Notes: generated by a model not told the origin, from the letters alone. Numbered from the stretch's first letter, positions 17,280 through 26,193 are shown. The stretch: DNA of 64,000 bases from Pseudomonas sp. 14P_8.1_Bac3 (GCF_025466085.1 NZ_JANLOD010000074.1:124001-188000); one strand, 5' to 3'. Numbers and translations: made by a program.

Positions 17280-19331
17280 TTACAGGATAGCGGCGTTGCT
17301 GCGCTGGGCCTGCTTGAGGTAGGCGCCCAGTTCCCGCGCCGGCAACGGCTTGCTGTAGAAGTAGCCCTGACCTTCATGACAGCCTTCGGAGATGATATAG
17401 GCCTCCTGCTCGGCGGTTTCCACGCCTTCGGCAATGACCTGCATGCCCAGGCTCTTGCCCAGCTGGATGATGGCCCGAACGATGGTGGCATCGTCGTCGT
17501 CATCGAGCAGGTCCTGAACGAAACTCTTGTCGATCTTGATCTTGTCCAGCGGCAGGCTTTTCAGATAGCTCAGCGACGAGTAGCCGGTGCCGAAGTCGTC
17601 GATGGCGATCAGCGCGCCGGAACGACGCAGGCTCAGCAGGTGCTGGGCGGCGGTGCTGATGTCTTCCATCAGGCCGGTTTCGGTGACTTCCAGCTCCAGG
17701 CTGCGCGGTGGCAGGCGGTACATCTGCAGCAGGTTGTTGACCACCCGCGGCAGCTCGGCGTGGTGCAGTTGGACGGTGGACAGGTTCACGGCCATGCGCA
17801 GGTCGATGAACCCCTGGTCGTGCCAGTCGCGCAGTTGTTTGCAAGCCTGATCCAGCACCCATTCGCCGATGGCGATGATCGTGCCGTTCTGCTCGGCCAG
17901 CGGAATGAACAGGTCCGGTGGCACGAGGCCGTGCTCGGGATGTTGCCAGCGAATCAGCGCCTCGACGCCCACCACCCGGTGATCGCGGTAGCTGATCTGC
18001 GGCTGGTAGACGAGGTAGAACTGATCCCGGATCAGGGCATCGCGCAGGTCTTTTTCCAGCTCGCGACGGCGGCGCATCTCGGTGTCGACGCTGGCGATAT
18101 AAAACTGATATCGGTTGCGCGAGCGGGTCTTGGCCAGGGTCATGGTCTGCTCGGCCTTTTGCAGCAACTTCTCGGTGCTGTCACCGTCCTCGGGGAACAG
18201 CGTGATGCCGATGGTGGCCCGCAGGCGAATCTCCTGATGATCGAGGGCAAAGGCCGCCTCCAGGTCATCGAGAATGCTTTGCGCCAGTTCGGCTGCTTCA
18301 TAGGGCTGTTCGATATCGGCTTGAACCAGGGCGAACTGATCGCCGCCCAGGCGGGCGAGGGCGCCCAGGCGACCACTGTGGGCCCGCAGACGATCGGCCA
18401 ATGCCAGCAGCAATTGGTCGCCGGTCTGATAACTGAATTGCTCATTGATGCCTTTGAAGTCATCGAGGCCCACGCATAGCACTGCGACCCGACGCTGCAG
18501 CTTGCCGGCGTCGACGAGAATCTTGTCCAGTTGCTGCTGCAATTGCTGGCGGTTCGGCAGACCGGTGAGGAAATCGTACTGGGCCATGCGCAGCAGACTG
18601 TTTTCCGCTTCGTGGCGCAGGTGGGTGTTGCGTTCGATGGATTCGAGTAACTGGTTGGCCGTGTTGATCCAGATGCCCAGTTCGTTTTTTTCGTGGCCCT
18701 TGAGTTGCGGAATCTTGTGTTCGCTGGGGCGGTCCGGGTTGATTTCGGTCAGGTGCTCGATGATTCGCGACAGCGGCTTGGTCAGCAGCCAGTGATAGAC
18801 CAGGTACAGCACCAGCCCCATGGCCAGGGCGCGTAGTACACCGGATATGAAAATGATCACGGAACTGACGATGAACCCTTGCCCATAGGTGGCGGTGTCG
18901 AGGGTGATGCTCAGGTCACCGTAATATTCACTGTAGGGACCACGTCCCACCAGTTGGGTGGTAAAGGTACGTTCCTTGCCCAGGATCAGGTCGGTAAGCC
19001 AGCGACTGTTGGAGTGCTGCAAGTCGCGGGACTTTTGCGCGAGCATCGCTTCATTGGGGTGGCCGATGGAGGCCTTGCGCACGGCGTCGTCCTGGAACAG
19101 GCCTTCGATGACCTGCATGCCCATCTCCCGGTCCAGGCTGTAGACGGCCTGTGTTGAGGGATCGCGGAACATGTCGAGGATGCGCTGGGCATCGCTGGCC
19201 ACGGCCTGGCGTGTTTTATAGGCATCGAAAACGATCTGCGCGCAGCTCAAGACCACGCCGACGATCAATGCCGACAGGAGCACGACCCGGAGCAACTTCA
19301 CCGACAAGCTGTTCTTGAGTTCCAGCTTCAA
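17280..19331 (-). CDS. bifA: c-di-GMP phosphodiesterase BifA (degenerate GGDEF + EAL)
   Basis: A 683-residue inner-membrane enzyme that hydrolyses c-di-GMP and counters biofilm formation, favouring swarming. TM1 is at about residues 11-32, a periplasmic region follows, TM2 is at about 153-180, then a HAMP-like linker, a GGDEF domain with the altered motif GGDQF (329-333, as in PAO1 BifA and inactive as a cyclase) and an EAL domain (EALIRWQHP from 457; DDFGTGYSS loop further on). The start codon is TTG at 19331 with AAGGA 8 bases before it; no in-frame ATG gives a better start. A three-codon mini-ORF (ATG at 19339) ends across the TTG. Neighbours icmP and sodB match PAO1 order. Confidence 0.92.
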   Translation of the reverse strand: MKLELKNSLSVKLLRVVLLSALIVGVVLSCAQIVFDAYKTRQAVASDAQRILDMFRDPSTQAVYSLDREMGMQVIEGLFQDDAVRKASIGHPNEAMLAQKSRDLQHSNSRWLTDLILGKERTFTTQLVGRGPYSEYYGDLSITLDTATYGQGFIVSSVIIFISGVLRALAMGLVLYLVYHWLLTKPLSRIIEHLTEINPDRPSEHKIPQLKGHEKNELGIWINTANQLLESIERNTHLRHEAENSLLRMAQYDFLTGLPNRQQLQQQLDKILVDAGKLQRRVAVLCVGLDDFKGINEQFSYQTGDQLLLALADRLRAHSGRLGALARLGGDQFALVQADIEQPYEAAELAQSILDDLEAAFALDHQEIRLRATIGITLFPEDGDSTEKLLQKAEQTMTLAKTRSRNRYQFYIASVDTEMRRRRELEKDLRDALIRDQFYLVYQPQISYRDHRVVGVEALIRWQHPEHGLVPPDLFIPLAEQNGTIIAIGEWVLDQACKQLRDWHDQGFIDLRMAVNLSTVQLHHAELPRVVNNLLQMYRLPPRSLELEVTETGLMEDISTAAQHLLSLRRSGALIAIDDFGTGYSSLSYLKSLPLDKIKIDKSFVQDLLDDDDDATIVRAIIQLGKSLGMQVIAEGVETAEQEAYIISEGCHEGQGYFYSKPLPARELGAYLKQAQRSNAAIL

Positions 19332-19628
19332 AGAGTCATTCCTTGTTCCGTGCAGGTAGCATCAAGTTGCCATGAGTATTGGCAATCCGGTGATGGCAGT
19401 CAAAGGGACAATCGAACACAGGGGAGTTTGCCTGTGGGGTTGGCCGAAATGCTATTGCCTGGGGTGTTTGTGCGATTAGTACTGTGTCGGTAGTCGAGTC
19501 CTTCAACTTGAGGGGGATTTGGACTTATTTTCCTTTTGGTTGATGTTAGACGGCTATGGCGTTGGGGCAAGGGGTTGAAGGCTGGTTTCATTGTGGGAAA
19601 TCGGCCATCGTCTGATGGGCGCCGTTCG

Positions 19629-19662
19629 CCTGTAGGAGCTGGTTTGCTGGCGATGGCGGCCT
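19629..19662 (+). repeat. Single REP-like unit
   Basis: CCTGTAGGAGCTGGTTTGC followed by TGGCGATGGCGGCC, a variant of the REP class that also occurs at 20212 and 41679. Confidence 0.65.
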
Positions 19663-19835
19663 TATAGCCGACCGGGTTTTGGAGGGGTGTACATATCCAT
19701 TGCTGCGGTAACGGCTGCTTGGGGTTTCGCCCTGACGGCGACTCACTTTTTTTCAAACGCCAAAAAAGTAAGCAAAAAAGGCTCGCCCCGAGCGTCCGGC
19801 CCCTCGCTGGGGCTCGGCGTTCCTTCGCTGCGGTA

Positions 19836-19933
19836 TTCATCCGGGGACACTGCCCTCCGGTCTGCTTCGCGACGACCTGCATGCAGCGTGTTCGACTGCG
19901 TCGAACGGCGCTGCGCGCCACTCCCCGGATGAA
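19836..19933. repeat. 98-bp element bounded by perfect 12-bp inverted repeats
   Basis: TTCATCCGGGGA (19836-19847) and its exact complement TCCCCGGATGAA (19922-19933) enclose 74 bp. Inside lie the palindrome CTGCATGCAG (19877-19886) and a second dyad, GTTCGAC-TGC-GTCGAAC (19890-19906). Just to the left, CCGAGC/GCTCGG and CCCC/GGGG form another hairpin. It probably belongs to a dispersed noncoding repeat of pseudomonads, but I cannot confirm the copy number. Confidence 0.6.
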
Positions 19934-20050
19934 CACCTCCACTCAGCCTCCCGAAGGGGCGGGTGGATCAAAATCAAAAGCAAGATCAAAAGCGCCAGGC
20001 GAGCTAACGCTCGACCTCGTGGTTGGGTGGTGTGCGGCGCTCTCGCTCTA

Positions 20051-20170
20051 CTGTAGGAGCGAGCAGGCTCCGGGCGGCGTTCCGACGATGGTCGTGAACG
20101 ATGACGCTGGTTGTCTGGATGCCCGTGTTGGCTGGGCGTTCTTCGCGAGCATGCTCGCTCCTACAGGGGG
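20051..20170. repeat. REP pair (REPIN)
   Basis: Left arm CTGTAGGAGCGAGCAGGCTC followed by CGGGCGGCGTT; right arm TCGCGAGCATGCTCGCTCC then TACAGGGGG. It lies in the bifA-sodB gap. Confidence 0.85.
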
Positions 20171-20211
20171 TATCGGTGGAGGTTGGATCTGATTTCATAG
20201 ATAAACTCGAT

Positions 20212-20246
20212 CCCTGTGGGAGCTGGCCTGCCAGCGAAGGCGGCCT
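20212..20246 (+). repeat. Single REP-like unit
   Basis: CCCTGTGGGAGCTGGCCTGC then CAGCGAAGGCGGCCT, the same class as the pair at 41679-41788, without an inverted partner nearby. Confidence 0.65.
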
Positions 20247-20291
20247 GTCACCCGCCTCAAACTATCAGGTGTACTTCCCACACCCATAAAA

Positions 20292-20315
20292 AAACCCGGC
20301 ATATAAGCCGGGTTT
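20292..20315 (-). terminator. sodB terminator
   Basis: A 9-bp stem AAACCCGGC/GCCGGGTTT with loop ATATAA. On the minus strand it is followed by a T-run, 18 bp after the sodB stop. Confidence 0.88.
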
Positions 20316-20333
20316 CTTGACTGGCAAACGATC

Positions 20334-20930
20334 TTAAGCGGTGAAGGTTTTGCCTTCGAACTGCTCAGCCACGAATTTCCAGTTGACCAGGTTCCAGAAC
20401 GCTTCGACGTACTTCGGACGAACGTTGCGGTAGTCGATGTAGTAAGCGTGTTCCCAGACGTCGCAGGTCAGCAGCGGGGTGTCGCCGTTGGTCAGCGGGT
20501 TGCCGGCGCCGATGGTGCTGGCCAGGGCCAGGGAACCGTCAGCTTTTTTCACCAGCCAGCCCCAACCGGAACCGAAGGTGCCGATGGAGGTTTTGCTGAA
20601 TTCTTCTTTGAACTTGTCGAACGAACCGAAGGAAGCGTTGATCGCGTCAGCCAGTGCGCCGGTTGGTTGACCGCCGGCATTGGGTGCCAGGCAGTTCCAA
20701 TAGAAGGTGTGGTTCCAGACTTGAGCGGCGTTGTTGAAGATGCCACCCGAGGAAGATTTGACGATTTCTTCCAGGGTCTTGCCTTCGAACTCGGTGCCAG
20801 GCACCAGGTTGTTCAGGTTCACGACGTAGGTGTTGTGGTGCTTGTCGTGGTGGTATTCCAGAGTTTCCTTGGAAATGTGCGGCTGCAGGGCATCGTGTGC
20901 GTAGGGCAGCGGCGGCAATTCGAAAGCCAT
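20334..20930 (-). CDS. sodB: Iron superoxide dismutase SodB
   Basis: A 198-residue cytoplasmic Fe-SOD that converts superoxide to O2 and H2O2. The metal ligands are recognisable: His in EYHHDKHHNTYV (about 27), His in AQVWNHTFYWNC (about 74), and Asp and His in DVWEHAYYIDY (about 157 and 161). The motif AQVWNHTFYWNCL is typical of iron enzymes. ATG 20930 has the SD TTAGGAGAA. Length and order (bifA - sodB - argO) match P. aeruginosa. It is a single-gene unit with its own terminator. Confidence 0.95.
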   Translation of the reverse strand: MAFELPPLPYAHDALQPHISKETLEYHHDKHHNTYVVNLNNLVPGTEFEGKTLEEIVKSSSGGIFNNAAQVWNHTFYWNCLAPNAGGQPTGALADAINASFGSFDKFKEEFSKTSIGTFGSGWGWLVKKADGSLALASTIGAGNPLTNGDTPLLTCDVWEHAYYIDYRNVRPKYVEAFWNLVNWKFVAEQFEGKTFTA

Positions 20931-21105
20931 GATGATTCTCCTAATCAGGTCAGTTGCGGTGGTCGCAAGGCCGATCACGGGCGGCCAGACAAGCGCCGGG
21001 GAGTTTGTACTCTTTGCGGCGCATCGACCGGATCATAGCACCGGGGGTGCGGCATAACCACGCAACAACTGTGTGGAATAGAGGTTCCAGAGCCTTTTGG
21101 AATAT

Positions 21106-21708
21106 TCAGGCAGCCGTGATTAATTGAAAGGCCACCGTGAACATCATCGCGGCGACCAGCAGATCCAGAATCCGCCAGGTGCCCGGCCGAGCCAGCCAGG
21201 GCGCGAGCCACGCGGCGCCGAGCGCCAGGGTAAAGAACCACAGTAATGACGCACTGGCCGCGCCGACCACGTAGGCGCCGGGTTCGGTCTGTTGAGCACC
21301 AAGGGAGCCGATCAGCAACACCGTATCCAGATAAACGTGCGGGTTGAGCAGGGTCACCGCCAGGGCGCTGAGCAGCACCGCGCGCAGTGAACGGACGGTC
21401 TGGTGTTCCCCCTGCTGCAAACTTTGCTTCGAGCACGCCCGACGCAGCGCGAGGCTGCCGTACCCGATCAGAAAAACCGCGCCGCCCCAACGGGCCACCG
21501 CCAGCAATGTCGGGTTGTGCGCCAGCACGGTCGCCAGACCGAAAACCCCGGCGGCCACCAGCAGCGCATCGCAGACGACGCAGAGCGCCGCTACCGGCAG
21601 GTGATGTTCGCGGCGCAGGCTCTGTGCCAGCACAAAGGCGTTTTGAGTGCCGATCGCCATGATCAGCCCGGCGGCCACCAGCAGGCCGTTCACATAGCTT
21701 TGCCACAT
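21106..21708 (-). CDS. argO: LysE/ArgO-type amino-acid exporter
   Basis: A 200-residue inner-membrane exporter with about six hydrophobic segments. The family signature is GxxxAxGxQNAFVLxQ (here MAIGTQNAFVLAQSLRR, residues about 16-32), with a second conserved part LLNPHVYLDTV. These proteins pump out arginine or lysine analogues. ATG 21708 follows the ACT-domain gene stop by 5 bp with a GGAG SD spanning the junction, so the two genes form an operon. The divergent argP encodes the regulator that controls argO in enterics, which supports the assignment. Substrate is inferred from family and context. Confidence 0.85.
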   Translation of the reverse strand: MWQSYVNGLLVAAGLIMAIGTQNAFVLAQSLRREHHLPVAALCVVCDALLVAAGVFGLATVLAHNPTLLAVARWGGAVFLIGYGSLALRRACSKQSLQQGEHQTVRSLRAVLLSALAVTLLNPHVYLDTVLLIGSLGAQQTEPGAYVVGAASASLLWFFTLALGAAWLAPWLARPGTWRILDLLVAAMMFTVAFQLITAA

Positions 21709-21713
21709 AGGGT

Positions 21714-22115
21714 TCACTCCGCGTTCGCTGCCAGGTCGCGCAACACCTGCAGGGCGCGCTCGGCATCGGCCTGGCCGACGAACAAATGGTCGTGGTAGTA
21801 ACCGGCGATCACGTTGCAACTGATGCCGGCCCGGCCCAGTGCGCTGGCGAAGGCGGCGGTCAGGCCGACGGCTTCCAGCGCCGAATGCACGTTCAGGGTG
21901 ATCCAGGCGGCAACGTAGTCGAAGCTGAAACCTGCGCGTTCAGCGTGGGAACGTTCCAGAATCACCGTCAGACCCTCTTGCTCGCGAAAGCTGCCGATGA
22001 TGTCGATGCCCGCCGGCAACTGACCGTCGCGCAAGGTGCAGAACACGTACTCGCCGGCATTGAGGTGCGGGCTCATGCTGCGCAAGAGTGTTGCCAATGA
22101 AGTTTCGCCAGCCAT
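21714..22115 (-). CDS. ACT-domain protein (COG3602-like), upstream of argO
   Basis: A 133-residue small cytoplasmic protein that reads as two ACT-like halves: VFCTLRDGQLP ... GLTVILE and WITLNVHSALEAVGLTAAFASALGRAGISCNVIAGYYHDHLFV. ACT domains bind amino acids. Here it may sense an amino acid, plausibly the one exported by the ArgO-type protein encoded 5 bp downstream. The same gene stands in this position in P. aeruginosa (PA4364). Direct function is unknown. Confidence 0.8.
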   Translation of the reverse strand: MAGETSLATLLRSMSPHLNAGEYVFCTLRDGQLPAGIDIIGSFREQEGLTVILERSHAERAGFSFDYVAAWITLNVHSALEAVGLTAAFASALGRAGISCNVIAGYYHDHLFVGQADAERALQVLRDLAANAE

Positions 22116-22211
22116 GTCGGTGTTCCTTGTTCAAGAGTTCTTGCTGGCCATTCTCCGGTGATCGGCTGTATAAGAAAAACCAATCATGCTGATTGCTCAT
22201 TAGGAAAACTG

Positions 22212-23105
22212 ATGTTCGACTATAAATTGCTTTCTGCCCTGGCCGCGGTGGTCGAGCAGGCCGGTTTTGAACGGGCGGCGCAGGTGTTGGGGTTGTCGCA
22301 ATCGGCAATCTCCCAGCGCATCAAATTACTGGAAGCGCGGGTCGGCCAACCGGTGCTGGTGCGTGTCACGCCGCCGGCGCCGACCGACATCGGTCGACGT
22401 TTGCTCAACCACGTGCAGCAGGTGCGCCTGCTCGAACGGGATCTGCAAACCCTGGTCCCGGCGCTGGACGAAGAAGGCCTGCCGGAACGCCTGCGCATCG
22501 CGCTCAACGCCGACAGCCTGGCCACGTGGTGGGCCGAGGCAGTCGGTGAATTCTGCGCCGAGCAACACTTGCTGCTGGACCTGGTGGTCGAAGACCAGAC
22601 CGTCGGCCTCAAGCGCATGCGCGCAGGCGAAGTGGCCGCGTGCGTCTGCGCCAGCGAACGCCCGGTGGCCGGTGCACGCAGCGTCTTGCTGGGGGCGATG
22701 CGTTATCGCGCCCTGGCCAGCCCGGCCTTCATTGCCCGGCACTTTCCCCAAGGCGTGCGCGCCGATCAGTTGTCGAAAACGCCGGCCCTGGTCTTCGGTC
22801 CGGACGATTTCCTGCAACATCGCTACCTCGCATCCCTGGGCGTGGACGGCGGATTCGAACACCATCTGTGCCCGTCCTCCGAAGGCTTCATTCGCCTGAC
22901 CGAAGCCGGTCTTGGCTGGGGACTGGTGCCGGAACTGCAGGTCCGCGAGCAACTGGAACGCGGGGTTTTGTGCGAGCTGTTGCCAGATAAGCCTATCGAT
23001 GTGCCGCTGTACTGGCATCATTGGCGCAATGGCGGTCAGTTGCTGGGGTTGCTCACCGATCAATTGGTGCGCTCGTCGAAGCAATGGCTGGTGCCGTTGG
23101 ACTGA
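22212..23105 (+). CDS. argP: LysR-type regulator ArgP (IciA)
   Basis: A 297-residue LysR regulator. The N-terminal winged helix-turn-helix (FERAAQVLGLSQSAISQRIKLLE, split here as residues 20-31 and 32-42) is followed by a periplasmic-binding-protein-like effector domain. ArgP activates argO in response to arginine or lysine analogues in E. coli. ATG 22212 has TAGGA upstream; an earlier in-frame start at 22158 would add residues unlike any LysR N-terminus. It is divergent from the ACT/argO operon across 96 bp, which should hold its binding site. Confidence 0.9.
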   Translation: MFDYKLLSALAAVVEQAGFERAAQVLGLSQSAISQRIKLLEARVGQPVLVRVTPPAPTDIGRRLLNHVQQVRLLERDLQTLVPALDEEGLPERLRIALNADSLATWWAEAVGEFCAEQHLLLDLVVEDQTVGLKRMRAGEVAACVCASERPVAGARSVLLGAMRYRALASPAFIARHFPQGVRADQLSKTPALVFGPDDFLQHRYLASLGVDGGFEHHLCPSSEGFIRLTEAGLGWGLVPELQVREQLERGVLCELLPDKPIDVPLYWHHWRNGGQLLGLLTDQLVRSSKQWLVPLD

Positions 23106-23159
23106 GCCGCAGCGTCAAGACCTCACGCACTACGCAAAACGAAATATTCGGAGCACTAC

Positions 23160-24152
23160 ATGAAGATTCTGGTCACCGGCGCAAGCGGCTTCATTGGCGG
23201 GCGCTTTGCGCGTTTCGCCCTGGAGCAGGGCCTGGACGTGCGGGTCAACGGGCGCCGGGCCGAAAGCGTCGAACACCTGGTGCGCCGCGGCGCCGAATTC
23301 ATCCAGGGCGACTTGAGCGACCCGGAACTGGCGCGCGAGCTGTGTGCCGATGTCGAGGCCGTGGTGCACTGCGCCGGGGCGGTCGGTTTATGGGGGCGTT
23401 ATCAGGACTTTCATCAGGGCAACGTGCAGGTCACCGAAAATGTGGTCGAGGCGTGCCTCAAGCAACGTGTCCGGCGCCTGGTGCACCTGTCTTCGCCATC
23501 GATCTACTTCGATGGCCGCGATCACCTCGGGCTGACCGAAGAACAGGTGCCCAAACGCTTCAAACATCACTACGCCGCGACCAAATACCTGGCCGAGCAG
23601 AAGGTCTTCGGCGCCCAGGAATTCGGCCTGGAAACCCTGGCCCTGCGCCCGCGCTTCGTCACCGGAGCCGGCGACATGAGCATTTTTCCGCGGTTGTTGA
23701 AGATGCAGCGCAAAGGGCGCCTGGCTATCGTCGGCAATGGTTTGAACAAGGTCGATTTCACCAGCGTGCAGAACCTCAACGAAGCGTTGCTCAGCAGTTT
23801 GCTGGCCAGCGGATCGGCGTTGGGCAAGGCCTACAACATCAGCAACGGAACGCCGATTCCGTTGTGGGACGTGGTCAATTACGTCATGCGCAAGATGGAT
23901 GTCCCACAAGTGACCCGCTACCGTTCCTACGGCCTGGCCTACAGCGTGGCGGCGCTCAACGAGGGCGCGTGCAAACTGTGGCCCGGTCGTCCCGAGCCCA
24001 CGCTGTCACGCCTGGGCATGCAGGTGATGAACAAAAATTTCACCCTGGACATCAGCCGCGCGCGGCATTATCTGGACTACGATCCGAAGGTCAGCCTCTG
24101 GACCGCTCTCGATGAATTCTGCGGCTGGTGGAAAGCCCAGGACATTCGCTGA
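23160..24152 (+). CDS. NAD(P)-dependent epimerase/dehydratase (extended SDR)
   Basis: A 330-residue extended short-chain dehydrogenase. The Rossmann motif TGASGFIGG (residues 6-14), the HCAGAVGLWG segment, a Ser-rich strand HLSSPSIYF and the catalytic YAATK (Tyr and Lys about residues 139-143) are visible. The pattern resembles 3-beta-hydroxysteroid dehydrogenase-like SDRs. Substrate unknown. ATG 23160 has GGAG 7 bp upstream. It lies 54 bp after argP and matches PA4361 by position. Confidence 0.85.
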   Translation: MKILVTGASGFIGGRFARFALEQGLDVRVNGRRAESVEHLVRRGAEFIQGDLSDPELARELCADVEAVVHCAGAVGLWGRYQDFHQGNVQVTENVVEACLKQRVRRLVHLSSPSIYFDGRDHLGLTEEQVPKRFKHHYAATKYLAEQKVFGAQEFGLETLALRPRFVTGAGDMSIFPRLLKMQRKGRLAIVGNGLNKVDFTSVQNLNEALLSSLLASGSALGKAYNISNGTPIPLWDVVNYVMRKMDVPQVTRYRSYGLAYSVAALNEGACKLWPGRPEPTLSRLGMQVMNKNFTLDISRARHYLDYDPKVSLWTALDEFCGWWKAQDIR

Positions 24153-24268
24153 CACACAGACAGGTCCGTTTCTGAACCGGGCCGGGGAATCCAGGGTCAA
24201 TCGAGGCGGCCGACGGGTTTATACTTCGCCGCATCAAGCCATCACCGCGTTTCACAAAGGTTGACTCA

Positions 24269-25144
24269 ATGTCCATGCGTAACGATGCCAACGACGACTT
24301 CGACGATGTACCAAGCCTGCGTGCCGACGTCCTCGACGACGATGATTTTCCGACCACCGCGCGCACCTCGGTGCACTCGCGCACGCCGCCAGTGGTCAAG
24401 GTCAAGGCGCCAAGCACCGGCCCGTTGTGGGCACTGGTCGGCGCCTTGTTCTTTGCGTTTGCCGGCCTGGCCTGGTGGAGCTTTCAGCAGATTTCCCTGA
24501 TGGAACAGCAGTTGGTCGCCACCCAGGAAAGTTTCGCGCGCATCAGTGAAGAAGCGGCGGGGCGCTTACAAGACATTTCCGGCAAGGTCGTCGCCAGTCA
24601 GACCAACGTCAGCAGCGACAGCGAAGCGCTGAAACTGCAGATCAAGCAGCTGGAAAGCAGACTCCAGGACCAGAGCACGCAACAACAAGGCGTGGTCGGC
24701 CAGACCTCTGAGCTGGACAAGCGACTGGCGCAAATGACCGCGCAAACCAGCGATCTGGACAAGCGTCTGGCGCAAGTCAGCGCGCAGGGCACTGAGCAGC
24801 AGACCGCCAACACGCAATTGCAGGCCCAGGTCAAAGCCTTGAGCGGTGAACTGGCGGCCCTGAAAAGCGCCCCGGCGGCCACCGACAAGATCGACGCCCA
24901 GCTGAAAAGCCTGAGCGCCGACATTGCCGCGCTGAAAAAGCAAGGCAACCCGAGCGCCGCCATCGAGCGCCTGGAACAGGACATGATCGTGCTCAAAAGC
25001 GAGCAGGACAACCGCCCGGCCGCCGCACCTGCCTCGTCCAACACCGCCGAGTTTGACGCCTTCCGCAGCTCGGTCACCCGCAACATCAACACGCTCCAGG
25101 CACAGATTCAGAACCTGCAGCAGCAGCTGCGCGCCAGGCCATAA
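24269..25144 (+). CDS. Inner-membrane coiled-coil protein
   Basis: A 291-residue protein: an acidic, Asp-rich N-terminal cytoplasmic tail (about residues 1-48), one transmembrane helix (about 52-72), then a long periplasmic coiled coil rich in Gln, Ser, Leu and Lys. A 14-residue unit is repeated in tandem, SELDKRLAQMTAQT then SDLDKRLAQVSAQG (about 148-175). No catalytic motif is seen. ATG 24269 has AAGG 8 bp upstream. Such proteins are often tethers or scaffolds; the function here is unknown. Confidence 0.75.
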   Translation: MSMRNDANDDFDDVPSLRADVLDDDDFPTTARTSVHSRTPPVVKVKAPSTGPLWALVGALFFAFAGLAWWSFQQISLMEQQLVATQESFARISEEAAGRLQDISGKVVASQTNVSSDSEALKLQIKQLESRLQDQSTQQQGVVGQTSELDKRLAQMTAQTSDLDKRLAQVSAQGTEQQTANTQLQAQVKALSGELAALKSAPAATDKIDAQLKSLSADIAALKKQGNPSAAIERLEQDMIVLKSEQDNRPAAAPASSNTAEFDAFRSSVTRNINTLQAQIQNLQQQLRARP

Positions 25145-25239
25145 CGACCGGGCATTACCCTTGCCGGTTGCTGAATATCCATACCTGCCCCATTGCCGTC
25201 TACGCTCTTGAAACACCAACAAGAACGAGGGGATGCGCA

Positions 25240-26088
25240 ATGGGGTTTTTGCATAGGTTGGCCCTGCTGGGCGGGATGCTGTTGCTGTGCATGGGGCAGG
25301 TTCAAGCCGCCGGGAGCGAAAAGGATGACAGCAAGGCCGCTATCGCCTTGCTGGAAAAAGCCCTGGCCTATTACCACGACAATGGTGACAAGGCGTTTGC
25401 GGCGTTCAGTCGCCAGGGTGAGTTCGTCGACAAGGATCGTTACGTGTTCGTGGTCGATACCAATGGCGTGATGCTCGCCAGCGGCGGGCCTTCCTCAGCG
25501 TTGATCGGACGGGATGTGTCCGACGTGCTCGGGCCTGACTTGCAGAAAGCCTTCAAGGACGCGTTGAAAGTGCCGGAAGGCAATGGCGTTCAGCAGGCGG
25601 AATACCGTTGGCAGAACTGGTCCGACGGCAAGGTCGAGCGCAAGCATGTGTACTATCAACGGATCGGCCAGCGGATTCTGGCGGTGGGTTATTACTTGCC
25701 ACGGGCGTCGGCGGAGCAGGCGATGGCATTGCTGAACAAAGCGGCGGCCGATCTGGCCAAGGACGAGAAGGGCACGCTATCGGCCATCAACTCGCTAAAA
25801 GGCGGCTACTTGCAGGACGACCTGTATGTGTTCGTCGTCGACCTGGACACCCGGCGCTATGTCGCCCATGGCACCAACCTGCGGCTGATCAATAGCGATT
25901 TTGCCAAGATCAAGGACCCTGAAGGCAAGCCGGTGGGTGAGCCGATCCTGGCGTTGATCGCCAGGCAGGATTACGGCGATTACGAATATCGCTGGAAAAA
26001 CCCGGTGACCGGCAAGGTCGAGGACAAGCACGCCTACCTGAAGAAAGTCGGGCATTTTCTGGTGGCGGTGGGGTATTACAGCCCTTGA
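25240..26088 (+). CDS. Secreted protein with two Cache-type sensor domains
   Basis: A 282-residue protein with a signal peptide (cleavage likely after VQAA, about residue 24) and two similar halves. Each contains YVFVVDTNGVMLASGG-like or YVFVVDLDTRRYVAHGTN-like strands and ends in a VGYY motif (LAVGYYLP, LVAVGYYSP). These are tandem Cache_2-like small-molecule-binding domains without a membrane-attached output domain, so it is probably a periplasmic binding protein that works with another receptor. ATG 25240 has the SD GAGGGGA; the upstream start at 25168 lacks one. Confidence 0.75.
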   Translation: MGFLHRLALLGGMLLLCMGQVQAAGSEKDDSKAAIALLEKALAYYHDNGDKAFAAFSRQGEFVDKDRYVFVVDTNGVMLASGGPSSALIGRDVSDVLGPDLQKAFKDALKVPEGNGVQQAEYRWQNWSDGKVERKHVYYQRIGQRILAVGYYLPRASAEQAMALLNKAAADLAKDEKGTLSAINSLKGGYLQDDLYVFVVDLDTRRYVAHGTNLRLINSDFAKIKDPEGKPVGEPILALIARQDYGDYEYRWKNPVTGKVEDKHAYLKKVGHFLVAVGYYSP

Positions 26089-26105
26089 ATATCGCTGAAT
26101 GACAC

Positions 26106-26176
26106 ATCGCCTTCGCGAGCAAACCCGCTCCCACAGTGGTTTTCGGTTGAACGCTGTGGGAGCGGGCTCGCGAATG
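26106..26176. repeat. REP pair (REPIN), short spacer
   Basis: TCGCGAGCAAACCCGCTCCC and the inverse arm TGTGGGAGCGGGCTCGCGAA lie only about 20 bp apart, between convergent genes. Confidence 0.8.
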
Positions 26177-26193
26177 AAGACGACTCGGTCTTC

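Larger units (their letters stand above)
19332..20291. other. Long gene-free gap between bifA and sodB
   Basis: About 960 bp with no convincing gene. Open frames here (such as 19400-19942 on the minus strand) are Arg/Pro-rich, have no SD and cross the repeats. The gap holds two single REP-like units, one REP pair and a GC-rich palindrome-filled element preceded by an A-rich stretch (19746-19785). The bifA promoter must lie at the left end. Confidence 0.7.

Noticed and set aside
19400..20192. Open frames of 157-180 codons in the bifA-sodB gap
   Set aside because: Arg/Pro/Ser-rich, no SD, crossing REP units and palindromes; better explained as repeat DNA.
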